This document shows positions 53,538 through 61,813 of a stretch of DNA of 64,000 nucleotides, piece by piece. The notes beneath the pieces were generated by a model. That model made no database searches and was not told the DNA's origin. It saw only the letters and a list, made by a program, of their open reading frames with translations. Numbering within the stretch: the stretch's first letter is position 1; every line of letters starts with the position of its first letter. Position numbers and translations under genes: made by a program. Origin of the DNA: Anaeromicropila herbilytica (lineage in GTDB: Bacteria; Bacillota; Clostridia; Lachnospirales; Lachnospiraceae); contig NZ_AP024169.1 in NCBI RefSeq assembly GCF_016591975.1, positions 1,474,001 through 1,538,000 of the forward strand, in the 5' to 3' direction.

Positions 53538-54329
53538 GGGTATTTTCCTAAAGATGAAGGTGTTCTAGTAAGATAAAATCAGCTAGGGAGTTCGTGGGAT
53601 AATCAAGGATTTCTGTTTGTTATTCATGTTTCGTTTTTTCGTGTGGAAGTTTCTAAATTCCTATCCTTTGGGTAAAGCAGAAATGAATGACTCGAACTCC
53701 TCCTGCTACTCTTGATAAGGTAAGATGGATATGGGTCGTCAAACAGCGAGTCGTTCATTTCTATACCCAAATGATAGGAATTAAGTAACTTTTCACATGA
53801 AAAAAAGGCGCATGAATTACAAACAGAAATCCTTGATTATCTGGGAAGTTGCTGGAGCTGATTTTATCGTTACGGGGAAGTAATATTTGATATAGATTGA
53901 TTCATGGTTGTAGAAGCAAGGATATCTTTTGCTAGGAATCTTATAAGATGTTTTATTAGAACTTATAGTAGAATATTAGCATGATGAATAGGATGGATTA
54001 TTAATATCCTAAGTAAAAGAAGATATAAGGTGTAAGAGGGATATATAGTTTAGGAAATATGATAATAGAGATAAGAATAAAAGTTAAGAGTTTTTAAATT
54101 AGAAATTAATAAATAAAAAATTAAGAATTAAGTAAAGTATGAGATAACATAATAGCTTGAGTTGTAAGATATATAGTGTGGTGTATAGGATTAAGTCATT
54201 AGTTAGCTTGGAATCTAGGATAATGATATAAAAAGAGTAAGATATAATATAGCCCAAGAGATAATAATTTTAGATTAAGTAAAAATAACAGAAATATCAA
54301 ATTATTAGGATAAAAACGGAGGTGTGTCT
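53538..54329. other. Intergenic region between aspS and gatC
   Basis: About 790 bases. The first half holds the large palindromic element at 53568-53873. The second half (53874-54329) is AT-rich and poor in C, with no supported gene or promoter. Confidence 0.55.
53568..53873. repeat. 306-bp imperfect palindrome (MITE-like element or giant hairpin)
   Basis: The left arm (about 53568-53694) is the inverse of the right arm (about 53747-53873) over most of its length, with a central loop of about 52 bases. The arms include a perfect 22-bp block (53599-53620 with 53819-53840) and the outer block GATAAAATCAGCT at each end. It contains no gene. Arms differ at scattered positions and one segment of about 15 bases. 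Confidence 0.85.
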
Positions 54330-54617
54330 ATGAAGATTACAGATGAAACAATAGATTATGTATCTGCTTTAGCGAAATTAGTGTTATCGCAAGAAGAAAA
54401 AGAGAAAGCAGAAGTAGATCTTGGAAATATATTAGGGTATATTGAGACTATGAATGAATTAGATACAGAGGGGATTGAGCCGATGTCTCATGCATTTCCT
54501 CTTAAGAATGTATTTCGCGAAGATGTTGTTACCAATGGGGATGACCGAGATAATGTACTTAGTAATGCACCAGTGAAGAAGGACGGCAGTTTTGTCGTTC
54601 CTAAGACAGTTGAGTAG
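54330..54617 (+). CDS. gatC: Asp/Glu-tRNA amidotransferase subunit C
   Basis: ATG 54330 with GGAGG 7 bases upstream; 95 residues. Typical GatC: two N-terminal helices (ALAKLVLSQEEKE), then an extended segment containing EPMSHAF and VFREDVV, which wraps between GatA and GatB. First gene of gatCAB, 12 bases before gatA. Confidence 0.93.
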   Translation: MKITDETIDYVSALAKLVLSQEEKEKAEVDLGNILGYIETMNELDTEGIEPMSHAFPLKNVFREDVVTNGDDRDNVLSNAPVKKDGSFVVPKTVE

Positions 54618-54629
54618 GAGGGGAAAGAG

Positions 54630-56099
54630 ATGGATATTACAACATTAACAGCCCTTGAACTTTCGGCAAAGATTAAGGATGGAGAAATATCTGTTGTGGA
54701 AGCTACAAAAGCACAGATTGAGAGAATTAAAAAAGAAGATCAAAAGTATAACTGTTATGTTACCGTTTTAGAAGAAGAAGCATTAGCAAGAGCCCAACAA
54801 GTTCAGGCGCTTATTGATGCAGGAGAGTTAAAGGATTCTCCATTAGCTGGAGTTCCTATGGCTATTAAGGATAATATGTGTACAAAAGGTGCATTAACAA
54901 CTTGCTCTTCAAAGATTCTGGGGAATTTTAAACCTCCTTATAATGCAACGGTTGTAGAAAAATTAGAAGCAGCAGGTGCTATTATCATTGGAAAACTCAA
55001 TATGGATGAATTTGCAATGGGTAGTACAACTGAGACTTCCTTTTATGGACCTACCAAAAATCCATGGAATGTAGAACATGTGCCAGGGGGTTCTAGTGGT
55101 GGTGCAGCAGCAGCTGTTGCAGCAGAGGAAGCATTCTATACATTGGGCTCTGATACTGGTGGATCAATTAGACAGCCAAGTTCGTTCTGTGGTGTTACAG
55201 GCATTAAGCCTACTTATGGTACGGTTTCTCGTTATGGGTTGATTGCTTATGCATCAAGTTTAGATCAGATTGGACCAATTGCTCGTAATGTATCCGATTG
55301 TGTTGCTGCGCTTGAAGTGATTTCAGGTTATGATAAAAAAGATTCCACATCGGTAGATACGGGTGAATACAAATATACAGATGCTTTAGTGGATGATGTA
55401 AAAGGAATGAAGATTGGTATTCCAAGAGGATATATTGGAAAAGGTCTTGATGAAGAAGTTAAGAATAGCATTTTAAAGGCTGCTAAAGTCCTTGAAGAAA
55501 AAGGTGCTATTGTTGAAGAATTTGATATGGACATTGTAGATTATGCAATTCCTGCTTATTATGTAATCGCATCTGCAGAAGCAAGTTCTAATCTTTCAAG
55601 ATTTGATGGTGTTAAATATGGATACCGCACAGAGGATTTTAACGGTCTTCAAGATGTTTATAAAAAGACAAGAAGCGAAGGATTTGGTATGGAAGTGAAA
55701 CGTCGTATGATGATCGGTGCTTTCGTGTTAAGTTCTGGTTACTATGATGCTTATTATAATAAAGCATTAAAAGTAAAAGCACTAATCAAAGAAGGGTTTG
55801 ACAAGGCTTTTTCAAAATATGATGTAATATTAGGACCAACAGCTCCATCTACAGCACTTAAAATAGGAGAAAACTTATCTGATCCTCTTAAGATGTATCT
55901 TGGAGACATCTATACAGTATCTGTTAACTTAGCGGGACTTCCTGCAATTAGTCTTCCTTGTGGTATGGATTCAAAAGGTCTTCCAATTGGGTTACAGTTA
56001 ATTGGAAAGCATTTTGGTGAAAAAGACATAATTAGAGCTGCATATTCTTTTGAACAAACAAGAGAATATGTAAGACCAACATTTACGAAGGGAGAGTAA
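54630..56099 (+). CDS. gatA: Asp/Glu-tRNA amidotransferase subunit A
   Basis: 489 residues, amidase-signature family. Catalytic triad Lys80 (VPMAIKDN), Ser155 (GGSSGG) and nucleophile Ser179 (DTGGSIRQP). Releases ammonia from glutamine, which is channelled to GatB. Ribosome binding site AGGAGGGG 7 bases upstream; 2 bases separate it from gatB. Confidence 0.96.
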   Translation: MDITTLTALELSAKIKDGEISVVEATKAQIERIKKEDQKYNCYVTVLEEEALARAQQVQALIDAGELKDSPLAGVPMAIKDNMCTKGALTTCSSKILGNFKPPYNATVVEKLEAAGAIIIGKLNMDEFAMGSTTETSFYGPTKNPWNVEHVPGGSSGGAAAAVAAEEAFYTLGSDTGGSIRQPSSFCGVTGIKPTYGTVSRYGLIAYASSLDQIGPIARNVSDCVAALEVISGYDKKDSTSVDTGEYKYTDALVDDVKGMKIGIPRGYIGKGLDEEVKNSILKAAKVLEEKGAIVEEFDMDIVDYAIPAYYVIASAEASSNLSRFDGVKYGYRTEDFNGLQDVYKKTRSEGFGMEVKRRMMIGAFVLSSGYYDAYYNKALKVKALIKEGFDKAFSKYDVILGPTAPSTALKIGENLSDPLKMYLGDIYTVSVNLAGLPAISLPCGMDSKGLPIGLQLIGKHFGEKDIIRAAYSFEQTREYVRPTFTKGE

Positions 56100-56101
56100 T
56101 C

Positions 56102-57529
56102 ATGAAGAATTATGAAACAGTCATTGGACTTGAAGTCCATGTTGAATTAGCAACCAAATCAAAAATATTCTGTGGATGTACGACAGAATTTGGTGGTGCA
56201 CCAAATACACATGTATGCCCAGTTTGTACTGGTATGCCTGGAACTCTTCCTGTATTGAATAAAAAAGTAGTGGAATATGCTATTGCAGCAGGTTTAGCAA
56301 CTGGTTGTACCATTACTCAAAAGTGTAAATTTGACCGTAAGAATTATTTCTATCCTGACCTTCCAAAGGCATACCAGGTATCACAGTTATATTTACCAAT
56401 CTGTCGTGATGGCGGAATTGAGATTGAGGTAGATGGTGTTAAGAAAGTGATTGGAATTCATGAAATTCATATGGAAGAAGATGCGGGTAAATTAGTTCAT
56501 GATCCATGGGATGATTGTACATTGGTTGATTACAACCGTTGTGGAGTTCCACTTGTAGAAATTGTTAGTGATCCAGACATGCGCTCTGCTGATGAAGTAA
56601 TTGCATATCTTGAAAAATTAAAATTAATTCTTCAATACTTAGGAGTATCGGATTGTAAGATGCAAGAAGGTTCTCTACGTGCGGATATCAACCTTTCAAT
56701 ACGAGAAGTTGGGGCACCTGAGTTCGGAACAAGAACAGAGATGAAGAATATGAACTCTTTTAAAGCCATTGCAAGAGCTATTGAAGGAGAAAGAAAACGT
56801 CAAATTGAACTTTTAGAATATGGTAAAAAAGTAGTTCAAGAAACTAGAAGATGGGACGATAACAAAGACACATCTTTTGCAATGCGTTCCAAAGAAGATG
56901 CACAAGATTATCGTTACTTCCCTGAACCAGACTTAGTACCAATTGAGATTGGTGATGACTGGTTAGAAGAGATTAAAAATAGAGAACCAGAGCTTCGTGA
57001 TGCGAAAATGCTTCGATATGAAACAGAATATGATATTCCAGAATATGATGCTGTAATTATTACTGGTTCCAAAAAGTTAGCAGATATCTTCGAGGCAACC
57101 GTTGCTATTTGCAATAAACCAAAAGAAGTATCCAACTGGCTAATGGTTGAGACAATGAGACTTCTAAAAGAGCATGAGATGGAACCAGAAGAGATCAAAT
57201 TTGCTCCAGAGAACCTTGCTAAATTAATTGGATTAGTGGATACAAAAGCTATTAACCGTACTGTTGCAAAAGAAGTGTTTGAGAAAGTATTTGCAGAAAA
57301 TATCGATCCAGAACAATATGTAGAAGCGAATGGCCTTAAGACAGTGAATGACGAAGGTGCACTTAGAACAACAATCGAAGGAATTATTGCTGCGAATCCA
57401 CAATCTGTGGAAGATTATCATAATGGTAAGGAAAAAGCAATTGGTTTCCTAGTTGGTCAGACAATGAAGGCGATGAAGGGCAAAGCAGATCCTGGTATGA
57501 TTAATCAAATCTTAAAAGAATTACTGTAA
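56102..57529 (+). CDS. gatB: Asp/Glu-tRNA amidotransferase subunit B
   Basis: 475 residues. Kinase-like cradle domain with the zinc-binding cysteines (CGCTTEF, HVCPVCTGMPG) and a C-terminal tail-YqeY domain that holds the tRNA. Activates the misacylated Asp or Glu carboxylate and transfers ammonia from GatA. Coupled with the short AspRS upstream, it would supply Asn-tRNA and/or Gln-tRNA by the indirect route. Confidence 0.96.
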   Translation: MKNYETVIGLEVHVELATKSKIFCGCTTEFGGAPNTHVCPVCTGMPGTLPVLNKKVVEYAIAAGLATGCTITQKCKFDRKNYFYPDLPKAYQVSQLYLPICRDGGIEIEVDGVKKVIGIHEIHMEEDAGKLVHDPWDDCTLVDYNRCGVPLVEIVSDPDMRSADEVIAYLEKLKLILQYLGVSDCKMQEGSLRADINLSIREVGAPEFGTRTEMKNMNSFKAIARAIEGERKRQIELLEYGKKVVQETRRWDDNKDTSFAMRSKEDAQDYRYFPEPDLVPIEIGDDWLEEIKNREPELRDAKMLRYETEYDIPEYDAVIITGSKKLADIFEATVAICNKPKEVSNWLMVETMRLLKEHEMEPEEIKFAPENLAKLIGLVDTKAINRTVAKEVFEKVFAENIDPEQYVEANGLKTVNDEGALRTTIEGIIAANPQSVEDYHNGKEKAIGFLVGQTMKAMKGKADPGMINQILKELL

Positions 57530-57657
57530 GTGTATAATAATTTGAAAAGTGATTTTTAAGATATATAGAATTAAATATAAAATAATGCAGGTATGAGAAA
57601 TAAAGCTGATATTAGAAATAGCTAGATAAAAGAATAATTAAGAAGAATTAAATAATG

Positions 57658-57702
57658 AAATCCTTGCTATCAATAAATGATGAAAGATAGCAAGGATTTT
57701 TA
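57658..57702. terminator. Terminator after gatB, also for the chemoreceptor gene
   Basis: A perfect 14-bp stem (57658-57671 with 57686-57699) followed by T-rich sequence. The opposite strand also carries a T-run, and the minus-strand gene ends 40 bases away, so it may serve both. Confidence 0.92.
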
Positions 57703-57739
57703 TTATTTTATTAGGAAATGAAGTATAGGTATGTTTTCA

Positions 57740-58885
57740 TTATATTTCGGTAGCCATTTTTGCTAATTCGACACTTGCTCGACTGATTTCTTCTAAAGAA
57801 GCAGTTATTTCTTCGGTTGCGGCAACTTGTTCTTGAGTAGTTGCAACTGAGATATGGCTTTTCTCTTTAGATTCTTCAACTTTACTTTTTATATCATCGA
57901 TTAATTTCTTGATGATAGGAACTGTATTTTTGGATTTTTCTGATAATTTATTGATTTCATTGGCTACAACACTAAAGCCCTTTCCAAAATTTCCAGCTCT
58001 AGCTGCTTCTATAGAAGCATTTAAACCAAGCATTTTTGTAGAATCTGCAACGGAACGGATGAGATCACTAATGGCATTTATTTGATCAGCTAAATTAGTG
58101 ATTTCTTCAATGCTATTAAATAGACTTTGCTCATTTGTATGTATAGTTTCAGAAGATTTTGCAACTTCTTGAATGATATTTGTTACTTCATTAAGTTGTG
58201 TCTCTAGGTTCTCAGATAAATTGATTAAATCGTATTCAGTTTGTTTGGGGCGAATAATATTTAAAGCACCAACTACTTCATGTGTATTTCTATCAAAATA
58301 AGGTGCTGCCTGCACTTTTGTTGGTGGTCCATAGACCATTGAAATATCCTCTGCATGCAAAGCTTTTTTCTCGCTCATTGCATTATTTATAATATCAAAA
58401 CCTTCCAAAGACAATCCGTGTTTTACAATTGAAACATCATATTTATCGCTACGGTTAACATCTAAAACAATGTCTCTGTTGGTTAAAGTGATTAAGGAAC
58501 CTTCTTTGAATAAGCTTGCAATAATAGGTGCGTAGTCATTAAAAGCAACTACCATAGGATGTGAAATAATTCTGACTGTTATAAACACACAAGTTGAATG
58601 TTCAATTGTGGATTTAATAGGTAGAATTGAAATGATAATTTTTTTTTGATTTTCTTCCATCGGATATCGAAACTCTTCCGGAGTAGATCCTTCCATTGCC
58701 TTAACTATTTCACTTTTGTTCATATAGAAGTCCCATTCATTATCTGTAAGATTAAAATGATCAGAAGAAAGTTTCCACACTACTTTCTTCTCTGATATTT
58801 CAGCGAACATTACTTCTTCTAAAGAAGTGTTAATTTGGGTCCTAGCATATAACTTTAAAATTTCTAAATCATATTGTTGAGTCAT
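57740..58885 (-). CDS. Soluble methyl-accepting chemotaxis protein-like receptor
   Basis: 381 residues, no membrane helix. A PAS-like or YkuI/PhoQ-like sensor part (about 1-220) leads to a short MCP signalling region with the hairpin tip GLNASIEAARAGNFGKGFSVVA and a final QEQVAATEEITASLEEIS. The signalling helices are unusually short. It would act as a cytosolic chemoreceptor on the CheA-CheW complex. The reversed FliK-like gene upstream suggests a motility-related cluster. Confidence 0.85.
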   Translation of the reverse strand: MTQQYDLEILKLYARTQINTSLEEVMFAEISEKKVVWKLSSDHFNLTDNEWDFYMNKSEIVKAMEGSTPEEFRYPMEENQKKIIISILPIKSTIEHSTCVFITVRIISHPMVVAFNDYAPIIASLFKEGSLITLTNRDIVLDVNRSDKYDVSIVKHGLSLEGFDIINNAMSEKKALHAEDISMVYGPPTKVQAAPYFDRNTHEVVGALNIIRPKQTEYDLINLSENLETQLNEVTNIIQEVAKSSETIHTNEQSLFNSIEEITNLADQINAISDLIRSVADSTKMLGLNASIEAARAGNFGKGFSVVANEINKLSEKSKNTVPIIKKLIDDIKSKVEESKEKSHISVATTQEQVAATEEITASLEEISRASVELAKMATEI

Positions 58886-59135
58886 AATAATTATTTCCGT
58901 CCTTTGTATTACAATATCGTAATGTTATTAGTAAAAACTATTCAGTCGTACCTGAAAATAATAGTAATATAATTAGCTGTTATTACATCGTTCTACTCCG
59001 TTATTTATGAATATAACGTATGCTACGACGGAATATTTACCATATATTTATAATAAAGGATAGAATTTCAAAGACAATGGAAATTATACCAAAATTAACG
59101 CGTATTTTTGTGCGATTGCACAACTTATATAAAAT

Positions 59136-61118
59136 CTAAGTTCGTATATCAAAGGAATATCTTTTAATCGATGTTGCTGGCGCACTATGCTCAAGCAGAT
59201 CATCTACAATATTTGTGTCTTTTTCTCTGTCGCGAACATTAATCTCAGATTGCAAAGTATAGCCTTTATTACTTAAGGCCGTAGTTAAATAATCAATATT
59301 TGTCGCCACAAGTTCTTTGGTATCTTCATTGGTTAAATAGAATTTAGCTGCAACATTAAGATTAGTTAAAGTTAAATGAATATCTGTAGGGCCTAGGTGT
59401 TCCATATCTAAGTGAAGTAAGACACTGATATTACTTTTCTTATCTTTTAGCTCTTTTTTGTTCGTATAAATATATAGATCGCTATGGAGGTTTTGATCTC
59501 TTAATTTCATAGGTAGTTGTATGTAGGTAAACATCTCATTTAGCGATTTCATAAAATCTAGGTTGTCCTTTAATTGGTTAAGGGTATAAGAGGTATTTTC
59601 CTTCATGTTACTCGTATGTTCTAATAATTTACCCATGTTGTTCATATCGTCCTGCAAGGTTCGATATAATTTTTCCACATTACCTTCTTCTGTTAGGGAT
59701 TTTGGCGTAAGTGACCATTTGGATTCAAGCGCTTCCTTAATTAATTTTTGATAGCCTGTATCCTTAAGAAGTTCATGACTTAGATTGCTTAAGTCTGAAT
59801 CAGATTCTAGGAATGCTTGAATTGTTCTCATAAAATCATTATTTGTAATGCTACCATCAAGTACAGATTTTTTAAACTCTTCGGAAATGGGTAAGTTATT
59901 TAGTACGTTATTTAGATTGGTTCTTTCTTCGCCTGTCAGCAAATAAGATAGATTTCCTTGCTCTTTTGCTTGCAAAGTAAGATTCTCTATTATTTTCTGA
60001 ACAATGTCATGTTGTTCTACACTTAGAGGGTGTTCTACGATTGCAGAAGATATGGAGTTATCGATCATAGCCAGAGCTTCTTTTAATGGAAGAGTTCCAT
60101 TTAAAAGAGAAGTTGTCTCTTCTGGTGATGGAGAACTTGAACTTACTAAGTTTAGCAACTGATTGCGTTCTTCGTTTGATAAAATACTTGTTGTTAAAGC
60201 CTCATTATTTAAGTAATGTCTAGAACTTGAAAATAATATCTCTTTCATACTGTCTAAGGATGGCGGTGTATTGCCTTGGAGTTTGGTTAGTAAAGAATCT
60301 ATCATAGAATCAGAAGAATTACCAGTCTCCTTGGGCATGAATTCTGAATTGATATTAGGATTATTAGTCCCAACTGGGGCTTTTTCTTGCATCAGATTAG
60401 CCAATTCTTTGTGAAAGGATAGTATCTCCGCTGGGCTACCACTTTGTAATAAATCGTTTATAATATTAGGCATTTCGTTAGAAATAGACGTTATGCCGCT
60501 CATTAATCGATGTTCAAGATTCTTATATTGTTCAAATTGGGCGATGTTTTGCTCTGTTAAAGGAATTTTGTATTTGTTCATTACTACTAAGGTATCTACG
60601 GATACATCTGGATGTTTATAAGCATCTCGAATAATATTTAAAATTGATTGCTTATCTACAGACATATTATTGTTAAGTAGCTCTTTTACGATGGACTGGT
60701 TTTTATCATTCATCGGTAAATTAGCACCTTCAAGGGCCTTTTGTATAGTTGGCTCTATTGTACCATTCTGATTATTAGAAGTGATTTCAATTCCAATGGA
60801 TTGTTCCGTTTGATAAACCACTTTAAATTCAGTCTTTTCTCCAATAGATAGTCTTGATGGATTCGTGAGTTTAGCTGTAAGGGTTGAACCGTCGTCTAAT
60901 TTGATATTTACTTCATTTTGGCGTATATCAGTAATGGTACCATTAAATGTACTTCCTTTTTGCAGTGTAATGGTTGAATCCTGCTTTGGTGATTCGATGG
61001 TGCTAGTACTAGAAGAACTAGTATTTGTAGTAGAGTTAGCTTTTGTATTTTGATTGGATATATATTCTGAATTAAAACGATTGTTTTTTGAATCATAATT
61101 ATTATTTAATAAATTCAT
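59136..61118 (-). CDS. FliK-like flagellar hook-length control protein
   Basis: The start is at 61118, with AGAGGT upstream, rather than 61139; 660 residues. A low-complexity Asn/Ser/Thr-rich N-terminus, a beta-rich module (residues about 50-100), a long helical middle, and a C-terminal domain (about 560-650) with LHLDMEHLGPTDIHLTLTNLNVAAKF that resembles the FliK C-terminal domain. FliK measures hook length and switches export specificity. No flagellar genes lie next to it in this window, so the role is inferred from the C-terminal domain. Confidence 0.65.
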   Translation of the reverse strand: MNLLNNNYDSKNNRFNSEYISNQNTKANSTTNTSSSSTSTIESPKQDSTITLQKGSTFNGTITDIRQNEVNIKLDDGSTLTAKLTNPSRLSIGEKTEFKVVYQTEQSIGIEITSNNQNGTIEPTIQKALEGANLPMNDKNQSIVKELLNNNMSVDKQSILNIIRDAYKHPDVSVDTLVVMNKYKIPLTEQNIAQFEQYKNLEHRLMSGITSISNEMPNIINDLLQSGSPAEILSFHKELANLMQEKAPVGTNNPNINSEFMPKETGNSSDSMIDSLLTKLQGNTPPSLDSMKEILFSSSRHYLNNEALTTSILSNEERNQLLNLVSSSSPSPEETTSLLNGTLPLKEALAMIDNSISSAIVEHPLSVEQHDIVQKIIENLTLQAKEQGNLSYLLTGEERTNLNNVLNNLPISEEFKKSVLDGSITNNDFMRTIQAFLESDSDLSNLSHELLKDTGYQKLIKEALESKWSLTPKSLTEEGNVEKLYRTLQDDMNNMGKLLEHTSNMKENTSYTLNQLKDNLDFMKSLNEMFTYIQLPMKLRDQNLHSDLYIYTNKKELKDKKSNISVLLHLDMEHLGPTDIHLTLTNLNVAAKFYLTNEDTKELVATNIDYLTTALSNKGYTLQSEINVRDREKDTNIVDDLLEHSAPATSIKRYSFDIRT

Positions 61119-61526
61119 GGGGCTACCTCTTTGCTTCATAGGTTAATCGTTACAATATTGCAACTGTGTATTTATATATCTTTATATCGTAAATTATCAT
61201 GCAATATGTTAGCTTTGGTAAATATGAAGTTCCAATATTTTTAGAATTTGATATGGCGATTATGTATCTGGAATATATTTAAATATAGATTGCACCTAAA
61301 GTGATTAGTGTTATAAGAGAAGAAAAGATGATATAATATGTAGATATTATAATACATTATATAAAAGAAAAATTTACAACTTTAATACATTAAAATATTA
61401 ATGAAATGATATGCTTAAAAACAGCTATTTGGTTAATTTAATAATGTGAAAAGAAAAATAACTTTAGAAAATTAATCAAAACATATAATTTTCATGCTTT
61501 TTCATTCTTTTGATAAGAAATGACAG

Positions 61527-61555
61527 TTGATTTTATAACTATTATATATTATAAT
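61527..61555 (+). promoter_or_regulatory. Promoter of the gltB leader
   Basis: TTGATT at 61527-61532, 17-base spacer, TATAAT at 61550-61555. The predicted start is near 61562, at the foot of the attenuator structure. Confidence 0.82.
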
Positions 61556-61572
61556 CTGACTATCGAACAAAG

Positions 61573-61637
61573 GCGTTCTTAAAGGTGGGTGAACTATATC
61601 AAAATAGGAGCTCTATATCTTTAAGGGCGCATTTTTT
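61573..61637 (+). terminator. Attenuator-like terminator in the gltB leader
   Basis: GCGTTCTTAAAG (61573-61584) pairs with CTTTAAGGGCGC (61619-61630), 12 bp with two wobbles, followed by A-T6 at 61631-61637. No plus-strand gene lies upstream, so it can only stop transcripts from the gltB promoter. Confidence 0.8.
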
Positions 61638-61706
61638 AAACTACTTTAATTTGCAACATAAAACAATAATTAGGACATAATATTATTTAAGTATTATGCA
61701 AATGTT

Positions 61707-61774
61707 GGCTAGTGTGAAATAAAGCGTTTCACACCCCTGATTTGTATGTCGCCCAAGGTGACATACGGGAGCTA
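61707..61774 (+). repeat. Double-hairpin element, copy C
   Basis: Hairpin 1: GTGTGAAA (61712-61719) with TTTCACAC (61727-61734), loop TAAAGCG. Hairpin 2: 61744-61753 with 61757-61766, a full 10-bp stem with one wobble. Flanked by GCTAGTG and ending with GGGAGCTA, as copy A. It lies 40 bases before the gltB start. Confidence 0.8.
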
Positions 61775-61813
61775 CAATATAATTAACTAATTAAGAAAGA
61801 AGAGGCGGATGGA

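Larger units (their letters stand above)
61119..61813. other. Divergent intergenic region upstream of gltB
   Basis: About 695 bases between the FliK-like gene and gltB. It holds a gltB promoter (61527-61555), an attenuator-like hairpin (61573-61637) and repeat copy C (61707-61774). The 5' half is AT-rich and featureless. Confidence 0.6.

Noticed and set aside
61707..61774. Repeat copy C as an ANTAR target pair
   Set aside because: Hairpin 1 has a seven-base loop and hairpin 2 a three-base loop. The six-base loop with A1 and G4 is absent, and copies A and B lie outside nitrogen genes.
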